DNA of 64,000 nt from Ostrinia nubilalis (Eukaryota; Arthropoda; Insecta; Lepidoptera; Crambidae). The position numbers and the translations under genes were made by a program. The DNA lies in NCBI RefSeq assembly GCF_963855985.1, contig NC_087099.1, positions 14,476,001-14,540,000 of the forward strand, in the 5' to 3' direction. Position 1 is the stretch's first letter. The number at the start of each line of letters is the position of its first letter. Below, one piece after another: positions 1-23,000 of the stretch. The notes under the pieces were generated by a model. That model had not been told where the DNA came from. It saw only the letters and a list, made by a program, of their open reading frames with translations, and did not search any database.

Positions 1-9165
<9,165 letters not shown>

Positions 9166-9433
9166 GCTGACCCGCTGGTTGGGTAGTTGACACCGTTATA
9201 GTTTGACCACAAGCTGTGCCGCTCTTGTGTTTAGTACTCAATACTTTATTGCTTCACCACATTAGCATTTAGGTCTTACAATTCAAGCAACAAGAACAAT
9301 GTGGACCCAGTAGTGTGCAATCAAATGTGGATCGCAGAGAGCACGCTTCGCTTCGTAATTAAGTGGACATCTAGCAAAGATAAAATCTGTTACTTGTTTA
9401 GAATCCCGCGTATGTAATATCAAACGAACATAA

Positions 9434-9439
9434 AATAAA
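9434..9439 (+). terminator. Candidate polyadenylation signal of XYLB
   Basis: The first AATAAA downstream of the XYLB stop, about 270 nt after it. No transcript end is available. Confidence 0.4.
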
Positions 9440-9751
9440 AACTCCAGAAAGACAGCCCTGAGCGGCATAGCTCTAGTGGTCAAGTTATAAACCGTAGTAG
9501 CGCTCACCAGTTGGTACCATTGGAGAATGACAGGACTTCATTCTCTCATTCGCCAGGGTTGCCAACTAGTGAGTAAATGCGATAGTCCTCATTGTCCTTA
9601 CAAACCGTCCAAACGAGATTCCTAAATACGATGATAGATTAATTGATTTGTTGGTGTCTCCTACCCAATTGTTCATTCGTCATTTAAGTAGCTTTCAATT
9701 TGACACTCACTGTTTATCCATCGCTGGCTCATAGAGACCATCCCAGCTCAT

Positions 9752-9931
9752 TGGCGATTATCACACTGCGCCGCGCTCCGCCGCGGTACGCGGGACGACA
9801 GATTTAATCATTGTATGCAAGTACCTCAGTTTGTATAGAAAACACGCGCGGCACAACACACTGACAACGCGTCTGCGCGCGGGATTTTTTATATGAAATC
9901 ACGCGGACCGCGGCGCAGTGTGATAATCGCC
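9752..9931. mobile_element. Short MITE with GC-rich inverted ends
   Basis: ggcgattatcacactgcgcc pairs with ggcgcagtgtgataatcgcc. The element is about 180 bp with no coding capacity and lies in the convergent gap between XYLB and SF3A1. Confidence 0.75.
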
Positions 9932-10858
9932 ATTGTGTTGTTGCGGCAGTGGATGTAAAGTGACGTCACAACTACTAACATATAACTGGGTACTGCCCCA
10001 CTTTGTAAAACGTTTCGTTTCTCTGTTCAACCGATAGTCGTCATTCGCTAGAGTAGGGTTTGATACGAGAGTCACGATATCGATTTGCAAAGTAGACCCA
10101 CTTATTAGTCGCAATTTTCATTAATTACGATATTTTTAATTTGAATAGTTATCTCACGCTGGCGTTAGATGACAAACAGTGAAATTATCGTAATAATTAT
10201 TTAATTTGAAATTACATCGAACGAATGAACAATCGATAGATAAAATGTTACATTCGTTCAATCCAAGTTAACATGAATGACGTAGGTATATGCTTTTTTG
10301 TATTTAGATAGTTAATACTCTGAAAGATAGCTAAATAATAATTATTAACATTCCATTTGATAAGCTTTACTGTGCCTTAGACTTAATATAATCATGTGCT
10401 GATATTTTTGTCAATGAATCTGATATTTTGTGATTTAAAAGCAAAGATAAGAGATTGTTTTAATATATAATAATTTATATTGAGAGTTTTTAATATACCA
10501 GGGACTTAATAGGTTTTCTAGATGGTGCTTCGATCTATGTGCAATATACATCACATACATTCCCTAGCTGAAAGTTTATATATTTTTACACACAACTAAT
10601 ATGCTACATGCATTTTGTTATACATTTTACACGTTTTTATTAAATGTTTACTTAAAAATGTTTTGGTTTTCTTTACTGGATATTATCATGTTGAAACCTT
10701 TACGATACGTGATGTCCGTAAACAAATATTTGAGGATGGTACATCAATCTAAACATTGGAAAATTTTATTAGAAAATATTTCTACAATAAAAAATACATA
10801 GTCTAATGTGCTACCTCTTTACACGAGTAATAACTACAATGTACTTCACAATATATCG
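9932..10858. other. Intergenic, XYLB to SF3A1 (convergent)
   Basis: AT-rich sequence with no coding frame of note and no RNA gene that I recognise. Confidence 0.5.
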
Positions 10859-10864
10859 TTTATT
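10859..10864 (-). terminator. Candidate polyadenylation signal of SF3A1
   Basis: AATAAA on the minus strand, about 60 nt downstream of the SF3A1 stop codon. Confidence 0.55.
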
Positions 10865-10922
10865 GGGATCATACTTATTGCGTTAAATACAAAGTGACAA
10901 AGAATTCTAACCCAGTTTGCGT

Positions 10923-11024
10923 TTACTTCTTCCTTCCTCCGCGCTCCTTCACCTGCAGATGCAGTAAAGCGCCTGGGGGCACGTTGTAGTACGCCAACGT
11001 GTTGGAGTCCTTGAAGAATAGACC
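10923..11024 (-). CDS. SF3A1: SF3A1 exon 10 (terminal)
   Basis: The acceptor is ttgctccgcag, phase 0. It codes GLFFKDSNTLAYYNVPPGA, then LLHLQVKERGGRKK and TAA. It completes the ubiquitin-like domain; the final GGRKK is conserved in animals. Confidence 0.95.
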   Translation of the reverse strand, partial: GLFFKDSNTLAYYNVPPGALLHLQVKERGGRKK

Positions 11025-14000
11025 CTGCGGAGCAAGAAATAAGATTGACAATTGAATGCATAAAAATAGTCAAATCTTACGTGATGTCATCGTGACAGTG
11101 CGTCAGTAATAAGTCCATGAACAAGGAGATGAGTGCTAAGCGTAGCACACTTAAGCTTGCTTACACTTTTTGTATTTTTAAGCGAGGTTTAGAAATTCCG
11201 CTTCCGCAAACTGCTATTTACGCAGTGGTAAACAGCTTGCGGAAGTCAACTTCTGCAAGTTTTATTGATGGTCTAAACCTCGCTTTACGGGGTACTTTTA
11301 GTCATCTGTGCGAGTTTTTCAATAGTTTATGTAATCTCTATGGGCACAAAAGTATTTCGTGGATAGTCCTTCGTGTGAGCAGGATAATAGTCTCCTGTCG
11401 ATACACACCTCGTAGTGCAGCTTCTGCTTGGCGGTGGGCATGAGGGAAGACCGCTGGAGTAGCGCCTTAAGCTCGGCCACGGTGGTGGACAGCGGCAGGT
11501 TGACCTGGATCGACCCTTCCAGACATACCACCATATGCCATGCTAATCAATCAACTAGCACGATAATAGTCTCCAGTGGACAGCCTGACCGAGTTTCTTT
11601 CGTTACTTCTCCTCAGCACCAGCCAATGTTGTCCCGAAGTAGTGGTACGGCAAGCTATATTTGGGACGTGTAAGAGTGCCCTGAAAAGGCCTATACAGGG
11701 TGTTAGGTAAATGGATATATGAGCCGACACTAGCCCATCATAACATAGTCATATAAATGGTATGGTGAAGTCAGAAATTTGATATCTTCATTTTTATTTT
11801 TTTAATTTTCATACAAAATAAATTTTATAAAATCCGATTTGTATGAAAATTAATAAAATGAAGATATCAATTTTCTGATTTCACCATACCATTTATATGA
11901 CCATGTTAACATGGGCTAGTATCGGCTCATATACCCATTTACCTAACACCCTGTATATGCCATGCTAATCAATAAACTAGCACGTTACTAGTCTCCCATC
12001 GACACATACCTCGTAGTGCAGCTTCTGCTTGGCGGTGGGCATGAGGGTAGACCGCTGGAGTAGCGCCTTAAGCTCGGCGACGGTGGTGGACAGCGGCAGG
12101 TTGACCTGGATGGGCCGCCCGTCCAGCCGCCACTCAGACCGCTCCGGCTGGGACGGGATCGACACCTAGAATAGAGAAAACGTGGGAAGGGATAAGTTAA
12201 TTTTCAAATAGTGTAATTTGTGCATATTTCTCTATAATCTGTATTTACAAATAAATAAAGAAGGTTTAACCAGTTCAAACTATAATATATTTGCCTGGAA
12301 AGAAGCCGATATGTCGAATCGTACCAGCATAATATGCAAAAGTCGTTGCCTTACAGCCTAGGCGACTACTTAAATAACGCTGAGAAAATCTACAAAATCT
12401 ACTTAACACCAGGTGCGATTGCGGTCAAATACCTGCCTTGTCTAGCATAAAAAAAAAACATTGTTATCACAGATTGATTTTGTGCTGTTACTATCCTTAA
12501 ATAAATAAATAAAACGAAGTGGCTAAGGACCTGCGCAATCTCTATGTCAGACCGAAATGGAGACTTATTGTCGTACCCCAAGACTCACTTTGCGTTGCTG
12601 TTCCAGCTTAGTTAGTTACTTAAATTACCTGCATATGCGAGAGTCAGCATGTCAATTTCTTTCATTCTTATTTTTTTTTATTCCATAACAAGGAAGCTCT
12701 TGGCCTGTATATCACCTGATGGTAAGTGACGATCAGGCCGAAGGTGGAAGCGAGCTTCACCCGGAATCCTCAACCACGGAGGAACTGGCTATCTTACCTC
12801 TAACTGCCGGAACACAACAATGCTGTTAACATTGTTGTTATGGCGACAGACTTAGGTAAGATGGCGGTAGCTAGCCAGGCGGACTTAGAACAAGTCCTAC
12901 CACCAACCAAACCGAACAGAAAAATACGCCCCCACTGGGAATCGAACCCGGGACCTCTGCGTCTGAAGCAGGTGGTCTTGCCATTAGACCACAGAGGCGG
13001 TTATTATTACCAGCATAGCGTGAGGCGGAGCTTCTTTTCTTACCTGCATGGGCGCGGTGCCGGGATGCCTCGCGAGCCAGGCGTGTTCGGGCTCGAGCGC
13101 GTCTTCCGTGCGCATGCGCTTGGCCAGCGGCGCGTCGTCCTCGTCGGGCGGCGGCGCCGCCGGCACCGGCGCTGCTGCTGCTGCGAAGCCGTATGCTGGC
13201 CCGCCTACGCCGCCTACTACTGTTAGAATAAGCAAGAAAAAAATTATTTAATACTAAAGTCCGGTCGCCGAGTACGTAGAATATGGATGTTTCCTGGGTC
13301 AAAAAGCAAGAGTTTTAATTACTCCGTCAGTTAACTTATCAAAAAATACTCTATACGTATTTTTCACTTTTTCAATCTAATGAAAATTTAAAGAGATAAA
13401 GCGCGCCAAAGTTCATAAGAAGAGGCCCGTGACGTCAATGCGTGCATAAAAGTGCCGCACGTTGTGACGTCGTGCGGAACTTCAACGCACCATAACTATG
13501 TAATTATTTGTTAGATTGACAAATAAAAATATATGTGTCCAATATTTTTTGATATTAAACATGACGGACTAAAAAATTTTTTTAGGAAACTAGCCTATTT
13601 CGTCCAATGACCCCAAGCTAACATCCTTATCGCTTATTCGTAATTATATTGCTGTCGTGACTGTGCGACGGGCGGCCGTAGCAGAGTAAATACAAATGAG
13701 TAGGTCATCTTCATACAAATCGCGCTCGGGCGTTTCTATGAAGATGACCTACTCATTTGTATTTACTCTGGCCGTAGTCAGTGTGCGAGCGCGAAAGCAA
13801 TATAATTACGCGCGAGCGATAAGGATGGGTAGCTTGGAGTGATTGGACGAAATTCTATGTGCTCGGCGACCGGACTTTAGAATACATAAACAAAATTAAC
13901 ATTTATAAAATTAGGTCAGCATCAAAATAGTCTCATCTCAATATGAGACATTTATACAATAAAGATCGACATCATTTCGTTGGGTATGTAAGTGTAAGAA

Positions 14001-17000
14001 ATCGCGACCTAATGACATCTTGTCTCAGTCCTCCATTGATAAAAAAATCTTTATGAAAGTCGCATTTTAAGGCGATTAGAGTCCTCAATGACCTTGGGCG
14101 TTTGACCTTCACGCCGCGCGAAACACCCGCGCACTCCGCACGAAAACTCCGATTTGACACCGATCAAAATTACACGGGCATAGGTAGATACAGAATAGAC
14201 GCTCTTTTTTCATGACATTACTGCCTATTATTTTAAACTTGAATTGATGAACCTTGATGTCGGTGTCATTTAACTCAGGCGTAAAGGTATTTAATAAAAA
14301 TAACACAATCCATGAACATTTTGTACGGGATATTTTTTTTTAAATTTTTCGTAAATTTTCTAATGTTTTTGTCGGTTCAGCCGTTCTTGAAATTTGAACA
14401 TGTAATATGTAGGTAGCTTCGCGTGGAATCTTGCAAGCTGAATTTGTTAGACCAACTTCCTGACGACAACTGTAGGTATTGGAACACATAATAGTATTGT
14501 CTATGGTTTAAAAAAGCAAATGTTTCTTCTTTTGTCTATTGTCATTCTCTTTGTGTCACTTATGAAGAATAAACTGAAAATGTGTTTAATCTCGTCTGAT
14601 TGAGTTAAAATTTTGGATATAGGTACATGTAATTCGGATGACAATGCAATATTGTGATGACATGGAGTCGATCTGATGATAGAGCTGGAATGCCAGTGGC
14701 CCCATAGCAACTCCGGAATTAAACGATTCCATCGAGTTTAGGCTCGTTTGATTTGTATTTATTTATTTATATAAATATGAGTAAGTAATATTATGTAAGT
14801 AAGCTACTTTAAAAATCACGAGTACCTACCTACTTCAATTCTCAAAGGCAAACAGGGTCTGATGATGGAGCTGGAATGTGTAGGCTAGTTTCTTAAAAAA
14901 ACACTTTTAGTCCGTCAATTACACTATCAAAAAATATTGGACACGGGATATTTTTATTTGTCAACAAACAAGTAATTACGAAGTTATGATGCAATGAAAT
15001 TCCGCGTGACATCACAAATCGCAAAAATTTTAAGCACGCCTTAACGTCATGGGCCTCTTCTGAACTTTGGCGCGCTTTATCTCTTTAAATTTTCATAAGT
15101 TCAAAAAAGTGAAAAATACATTTAAAGTATTTTTTGGTAAGTTGACCGACGGACTAATTCAAACTCTTGCTTTACCCAGGAAACATCCATATTCTTGGAA
15201 ATTATTACGAGCTACATAACGAAAAATCTTTGCTACTACGCCGCAGCAAATTCCGCATCATAAATAAAAAAAAATTAAAAGAAAAAACCTTTTTTTTAAA
15301 ACAAGTTTTTGTAATACTAATAATTTTAGTTTCATGATATGCTCCCAAAATTCATCATCTTATAAGAGGATTTCAGTTTTTATCGACGAAACTTTTTAAT
15401 TATTATAGCCTATTAGGTACGTTTCATGGTTAGGTAATTTAGGTTTATTTGCACTTAACATGAAAAATATGGTATCAATGTACTGTGTACCTATGCACCT
15501 TCAGTGGCAACAACAAGGTCTACTAAAGGCATGAAATAAATTAATTTACACCAAAAATTAAAACCAACTCCAAAACGAATCACGTAAAAGGTAGGCTGTC
15601 ACCGACTCCGAAAATATTAATCATGATATACGGGCATCTGTAATCAGTATCCACATTTTTTAATAAGCTCTATAGAACAATTTATCAATACCACTTTATC
15701 TTATTTTTTTTAACTGTGATTTTCGCGAAGAAACATATTGAAAATCTAATTCTAAATGGCCCATTTGCGCCAAGCCTAAGTATGAAAAATATAAATTGTT
15801 TTCTTCACGTAAATCGATTAAGTTATTTATTCTGACTCGCTCTTAATTTGGATACTGATTGCAAAGGCCTAGTAATTATAAATAACGGAATATATTTTCA
15901 ACTTTTACTTATCTAGTGCCGTTTTTTTTTTGGAGTCGTTTTTTTACACGAATAGATTCTATTTAGGTAGATAAAAGCGTCCGAGCATGCCTTAATTCAA
16001 TCGTATCGTCTGACTGAACGTGCTCTATGAACAACTCTGACATAAAAACTATTGTCAAAAAAAGACTAGGTTGCACCATCTTATTTTAAATTTGACAAAA
16101 GTCAAAAATCTGTCAAACTCCATACAAAAAAACACCGGTTATCGCCAAAGCTACGGTCAAAGTTAGGTCACGTCAGGTGGTGCAACTCAGCCAAAGAAAA
16201 AATTCATTTTGATCGCTAATGTCAGTTTGCAGCGAGTGACACAACCTCCCCGTCTGAAGGCCAGCGGCCGACTGCCGCCCGCACCCCGCGAAGGCCCCCT
16301 CAACAGCAAAACGTTCGGAATTTATCAAAAGTAAAATTTATGAATGAAAGTAATGTTCGATTGAAAAACGCAACGTGTCATTTAAAGATTAAAGAATTCC
16401 TAATCTATTCGTGCAAAAATCTTTTAAATTAACATAGCCGTTTTGGAGGAGTAGGGAATTTAAGTAAAAAATCGATGTCCCGTATTTATTTTTTTAATCC
16501 AAAACAAAGAGACGTAGCGAAAATTCAAACGTCACAAATGTAGTCCTTGAACTGTTGTATAACATATATTTTTTTCAACTATTTCTGTCCAGCAGTAAAA
16601 GAGGAGTAGGCTTTACAAAATGCCCATTTGACGCGGATTGAGGACTCTAATCGCCTTAAAGCTTTCAAAAAGTATGTCAACAGACAGATATATTTTTTTT
16701 ATCACTAATAGTTAACTCGCTTAGAAGTACGACTAAATTTAGAAGAACCATTCTTCCACATCTTCACAGCCAATATACTAGTTTCATCCACGAAGACGCG
16801 CCCTACCACTTTTTGAGCGAGGGTAGCGTGGGGTACGGGGAGTTTCGTAATGTAATCTCTTCGTCGGAGATTTCAGTCACTGTACTTACAATATTCTGTG
16901 TTCGTGTGAGGCTGCCCTTCAGTGCTGCTCTAATTCGTTTTAATTTATTTACGAGTATTTCCAAGTGTAATGTCGCCAATTATTAATTAATACAGCATTC

Positions 17001-20000
17001 CGCTAATCCATAATTTGTATAAAGTAACAGTAGACTGCATACGCACACTGCAATAATGACGCTCAGATTGCTCGAATTAAACTCTCCGCACCCCGTGTTT
17101 CTTTCAACCAAAAAGTGGTGAGGCGCGTCTTCGCGGATGAAACGATCTATATTTAAAGCTTTAGGCCCAGAACAGACGGTGAAATGCAACTGCAACGAAA
17201 CTGCAACTGCTAGTTACTTTTGAGTTGCATCTAAGTTTCTGCCTTAGCGTCCGTTGAGAGACCACACATGACGCGACCATTTTGAAACTTTCAGTTTCAG
17301 TTTCATTCATCGGAATCATCACAAAGTTGCAGTTGCGTTTCACCGTCTGTTCTGGGCCTAAGTGCCCTAAAAAGAATTAGTTCTTACCTGGCGTGGGTAT
17401 GAGCGGCGGACGCGGCGCCAGCGGCGGTATGACCATTAGCGGCGGCAGCGGTTGCAGCAACACAGCGGGGGCAGGGGCGCGCGGGGGAGGGGCCCGCGGG
17501 GGCGGCGGGCGGGCGCTGGCCCCCGCCACCGGCTTCGGACCGATTTTTTCTTTCTCCTCGTCTGGGAGGAGGCCTTTGACCTGGGATTTGTAATGGGCAT
17601 ATTAGGCTACTATTAGAGTAAATACAAATGAGTAGGTCATCTTCATAGAAACGCACTGAACGCGGTTTGTATGGGAGTGCTCCAATATACATGTCAACGC
17701 GAAATTGTGAACTCTGTCAGTTTATAATATAACGCGTGAGATTGTAAACTAACAGTGGGTTAGGTTAGGTTAGATTGTAATTTAACTACGTCAGATTATA
17801 ATCTGACGGAATTCACAATATTACGGTGACATACATATGCGGCGCGCACGCACACACTGACAAAATTCGGTGCAACCACGACTGGGTCCCTGCTAATCCA
17901 TGCTAAATTTTGTCAGTGAGTGCGTGCGCGCCGCATACGTATTGGCGCGCTCACATACAAACTGCGCCCGGTGCGTTTCTATGAAGATAACCTACTCATT
18001 TACTTGTATTTACTCTGCTACTATGCTTAGGCGAAACAGCAGATCCTACTACAACACATTTGCACTGAAAGATCACAGATATTAGAAATTAATAAGATAG
18101 CACTATGTTTACCTTGATGTATCTCGTTGTTTGTAACTAATAGAATAGACATTATTTTTTTCATTTACTCATTCAAAAAATATTTATTACCCTTCCCAAT
18201 CAAGTACACAATACAATAGAAATTAAGCCAGGGATTTCTAACCAAAGTGCGAGGGACTGGTGCCTGAAATAGGTTTCAAAAGAGAAACCTATGCTACGGG
18301 TCACCAGTCCTCATTCAATTGTATTTGAAGCTAATCTTTCACCGCAACGGGAAATCTATTTTATTTATCAACGTAAGTCAGAATTAATGTATGCCTTTAG
18401 TTAAAACTCGTATGGTCGCTCACACGCGGGTCTAATTTGAAAAATAGTAACGGCATTGAGCATGGCATGCGTATGACGGGTTTCTTCAACCCGCACGCAC
18501 GGCTGGTGAGTTGAGTTATCATCTCCAAACGCTGTAAAACTCTACCTAGAAAGCATCTTCTTAGCATATATCCGCATCTAACCTTAGCATATATCCGCAT
18601 CTAACCTTAGCATATATCCGCATCTAACCTTGTGTATCTGCTGGATCTGGTCCTCGAGCGTGATGTGCGCGCGCGCGGCGCGGGTGGCGGCTTCGACGCT
18701 GGAGGTGTGTCCGTCCCACGTGACGCGGTCGTCGCGCCGCTTCTCCTCGCCGATGTTCTTAGCATATATCCGCATCTAACCTTAGCATATATCCGCATCT
18801 AACCTTGTGTATCTGCTGGATCTGGTCCTCGAGCGTGATGTGCGCACGCACGGCGCGGGTGGCGGCTTCGACGCTGGAGGTGTGTCCGTCCCACGTGACG
18901 CGGTCGTCGCGCCGCTTCTCCTCGCCGATGTCCTTAGCACATATCCGCATCTAACCTTAGCATATATCCGCATCTAACCTTAGCATATATCCGCATCTAA
19001 CCTTGTGTATCTGCTGGATCTGGTCCTCGAGCGTGATGTGCGCACGCGCGGCGCGGGTGGCGGCTTCGACGCTAGAGGTGTGTCCGTCCCACGTGACGCG
19101 GTCGTCGCGCCGCTTCTCCTCGCCGATGTTCTTAGCATATATCCGCATCTAATCTTAGCATATATCCGCATCTAACCTTGTGTATCTGCTGGATCTGGTC
19201 CTCGAGCGTGATGTGCGCACGCGCGGCGCGGGTGGCGGCTTCGACGCTGGAGGTGCGTCCGTCCCACGTGACGCGGTCGTCGCGCCGCTTCTCCTCGCCG
19301 ATGTCCTTAGCATATATCCGCATCTAACCTTAGCATATATCCGCATCTAACCTTAGCATATATCCGCATCTAACCTTGTGTATCTGCTGGATCTGGTCTT
19401 CCAGCGTGATGTGCGCGCGCGCGGCGCGGGTGGCGGCTTCGACGCTGGAGGTGTGTCCGTCCCACGTGACGCGGTCGTCGCGCCGCTTCTCTTCTTCGCC
19501 GATCTTCTTGCCGATGGCTGTTTCCTCGTCGCCCACGCCGAAGATGTCCGTACGACGCTCGGCGAGCTGCGGATTAGATTGGTTCAGTTTTGAAACAATG
19601 ACTGGAAGTGATGGTTAGTAATCTTAAAATGTTAACGAGTCGTTAGAATGAAAGTGGATCGTCGTTTATGTTTGACCACGATGAATTTCTTACAGAAATC
19701 TAAATATGACCGATTATTTTAAAATCAGTTATGGTATACTACAATGCACGATGTCCTGCTTGTTTCATCCAGTCTTTGCCAGGTATTTTCTTTTGATTTT
19801 TTAAGGAAAAGTTATGTCGATTATGATAAACATTTTTAGTTCTAGTTTACCAAGTCAGATAGCAAAAGAGACCCTTCGATTCTTCGCGTACCTGTTCTTT
19901 ACAATTTAAGACAATCTGTCGCGTTATTAAAATCTTAGCGAATAGAGTCGCTTCTTAAACTAAATTTTAAATAAAGGAAGGTCGTGGGTTCGAGGCCCGC

Positions 20001-23000
20001 CTTAGGCAGTTCGATTTTTTCAATTTGTTTGTTTAAAATCTGTCGCGTACTACAAAGTTTTTAATTTATAAAAAGTCAGCCGACTTTAAACTTCTAGACG
20101 AACAGTATATTTTGTTGACTCAAAGAAATTTAAGGCAATCTTCTTTTGAGTAACCAAAAGACAACTTTAAACTTTAAGACAGATTGCCATAAGTTTAAAA
20201 TCAACCACAAGTAACGTGCTTGAGGCTGGCCTCGATGGCGGCGCCGGGCGCGAGCGCCTCGTCAAGGTCAGTGTTCTAAGACCACTTTCAACTCAAAGGC
20301 TGTTTTAAAATTGAAAGTCCTGCGTCTATCTGTCTGTCAAAAGTCTGTTTGAGGCTGGCCTTGTATTCTAAGTCAATTTGAAACTTTAAGGCAGAGGGTT
20401 TGCAGTTGAAAGTCCTGCGTATTTGCTTGAGGCTAGCCTTGATGGCGGCGCCATGGGGCAGCGCCGCTACGCGGTCGGTGTTTTCAGATAGTTTTACATT
20501 ATAACGCAAACTGTCTTAGGCTGAGTTGCACCACCTAATTTTAACCATAACTATAACGATAACGGTACAGTCGCGCATACTGCAATACTTTGGACATGTC
20601 TCGAGGCGGGATGACAACTCCATAGAACGACTGGTCGTCCAGGGAAAAGTCGAAGGAACCCGATCGCGTGGCAGGTCATCAATACGCTGGACCGACCAAG
20701 TGAAAGCAGCAATGGGAGACGGCTTAAGTGACTGCACCAGACAGTCTGCCAATGGAGAGAGATGGAGGGAGATCGTGCGGAGAGTTGTATCCGCCTCTAC
20801 AACCGATGTGAACAAAGCCTCAACGTGACCACGACCGCTCTGCCAAGAGCGTAACAAATAAGAAGACAACGATAACTGGTGTATTTGTATGGTGTTATAC
20901 AGATTTTTGACGTTTGTTAAGAGCGTTTACGCTGTTTGGCGCAAAAACAGTACTTTTTCAACCCGTTACAATCATTAACCAGTTAAATTACAAATATGTT
21001 ATAGGCGTAAATAATTAGGCAATTTCGTCGTCTAAATAGTTAGTTGAGAAAATATTTCGATTAGTATAGTATTTAAGAATTCTATCAAGATAAGTCCACA
21101 CAGGTTTTCGAATTTCCACTTTAGCGTCAGTTTACAAGCTGAATTTTTTATAAAAATACTGTGAAAACGATATAACAAACATTTATATCCTATAGCATAG
21201 GTCCTTAGGCAAATAGTTAGTTGAGAAAATTCTTAGATTTAAGCATTTTACAATAAGAAATCACACATTCAAAGAACGTGAAATACCGAAAAATCAAAGT
21301 GATTTTTACACCATTATTCTTCTTTAATTCAACATAAAAATAGCTTAATATAATAAAATAACATCTTCTTTAAAATATTTACTTTGAAACGATATATAAT
21401 TCATTGTTATTGTTTTGCTATAAACATTTGAAAACTATTACAAAACGCCGCGCGCGAATCATTTCCAATGATGCCGCTTGAAACGCCGCGCTTCGCGTAA
21501 ACGCTCTTAAAGTCGTATAGAAGGTACGTACCTGCTTGAGGCTGGCCTCGATGGCGGCGCCGGGCGCGAGCGCCTCGTCGAGGTCAGTGTTCTAAGACCA
21601 CTTTCAACTCAAAGGCTGTTTTAAAATTGAAAGTCCTGCGTCTATCTGTCTGTCAAAAGTCTGTTTGAGGCTGGCCTTGTATTCTAAGACAATTTGAAAC
21701 TTTAAGACAGAGGGTTTACAGTTGCAAGTCCTGCGTACCTGCTTGAGGCTGGCCTCGATAGCGATTCCGGCGCGAGCGCCTCATCTTGTTTCAAGACAAT
21801 TTTAAACTAGCAGACTGGTTTAGAGTTGAGAGTAGTATAGAAGTAACGTAAATCAAATAAAATTTCCTTATTTGTGTAATTCCAGGTACATAAGTGGTCT
21901 TACATAGATTTAGTAGGTTTCACTGAAATTCCTTATTTACCTGTCTATACAGGGTGGAAACGATAAGTGATCTCAAGGCTGAAAACATTGAATTTTCGGA
22001 TAGATTCACTTAATTCTGTAAAATATTACTAATACCGTTTGAAAGAGCTTTGTGAAGCACTTTCAGGATCAGTAACCAGTTTTTTGATATCTTGTCTAGT
22101 TTAGAAATAATCGAGTGAGATCACTTATCGCTTCCACCCTGTATTTATTTACGTACCTGCTTGAGGCTGGCCTCGATGGCGGCGCCGGGCGCGAGCGCCT
22201 CGTCAAGGTCAGTGTTCTAAGACCACTTTCAACTCAAAGGCTGTTTTAAAGTTGAAAGTCCTGCGTCTATCTGTCTGTCAAAAGTCTGTTTGAGGCTGGC
22301 CTTGTATTCTAAGTCAATTTTAAACTTTAAGGCAGAGGGTTTACGGTTGAAAGTCCTGCGTACCTGCTTGAGGCTGGCCTCGATGGCGGCGCCGGCGCGA
22401 GCGCCTCATCTTGTTTCAAGACAATTTTAAACTAGCAGACTGGTTTAGATTTGAGAGTAGTATAGAAGTAACGTAAAACAAATAAAATTTCCTTATTTGA
22501 AAGAAAGAAAGAAAGAAAGAAACATTTATTGCCATGGACATCTCAAAAGACAAAAGAGGTAAAATAAAAAAAAGCAAATAAGACAGAGGTGACATAAAAC
22601 ATACAATGAAAGAGCAAGTAAACTAAGCAGTGTCACCCTGCACAGCGATGCCCATCGCAATGGGACCCCACTCAGCATATGCCGTGACCCCCGGTGAGGG
22701 AGGCCACGACGCTGGTTTTCAGTGTGCCCCATATTTCAAATTTACTTTCAAAAAGGCTCTGTGCAAACATTTCAAGGAATGGCCTTTTTTCTCCATTTTC
22801 TCGCTATCTCAGACATGAGTGATGTGTACATCTATAATATTATTATGTTTATGTATTTATGTGTATGTCTATTATATTTATTTGTATTATGTTATTTATT
22901 TTATGTAATCTTATGTAAGTAGGTTTATTATCAAAAATGTAAATTTTTTGCACCGCCTTACTCTTTCTGTATGACCCGTGGTTGACTGGCAGAGAATGCC

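Noticed and set aside
9166..10922. Bacterial-style promoter, ribosome binding site or operon signals anywhere in the window
   Set aside because: All genes are intron-bearing eukaryotic genes; such signals would be chance matches.
12900..13005. Functional tRNA gene (also 24170-24232, 52940-53013 and 58600-58672)
   Set aside because: Box A and B are present but the acceptor stems do not pair properly and each is fused to a SINE body or tail.
17755..17775. Interstitial telomere (TTAGG)n
   Set aside because: Only about three units within a MITE; too short to mean anything.
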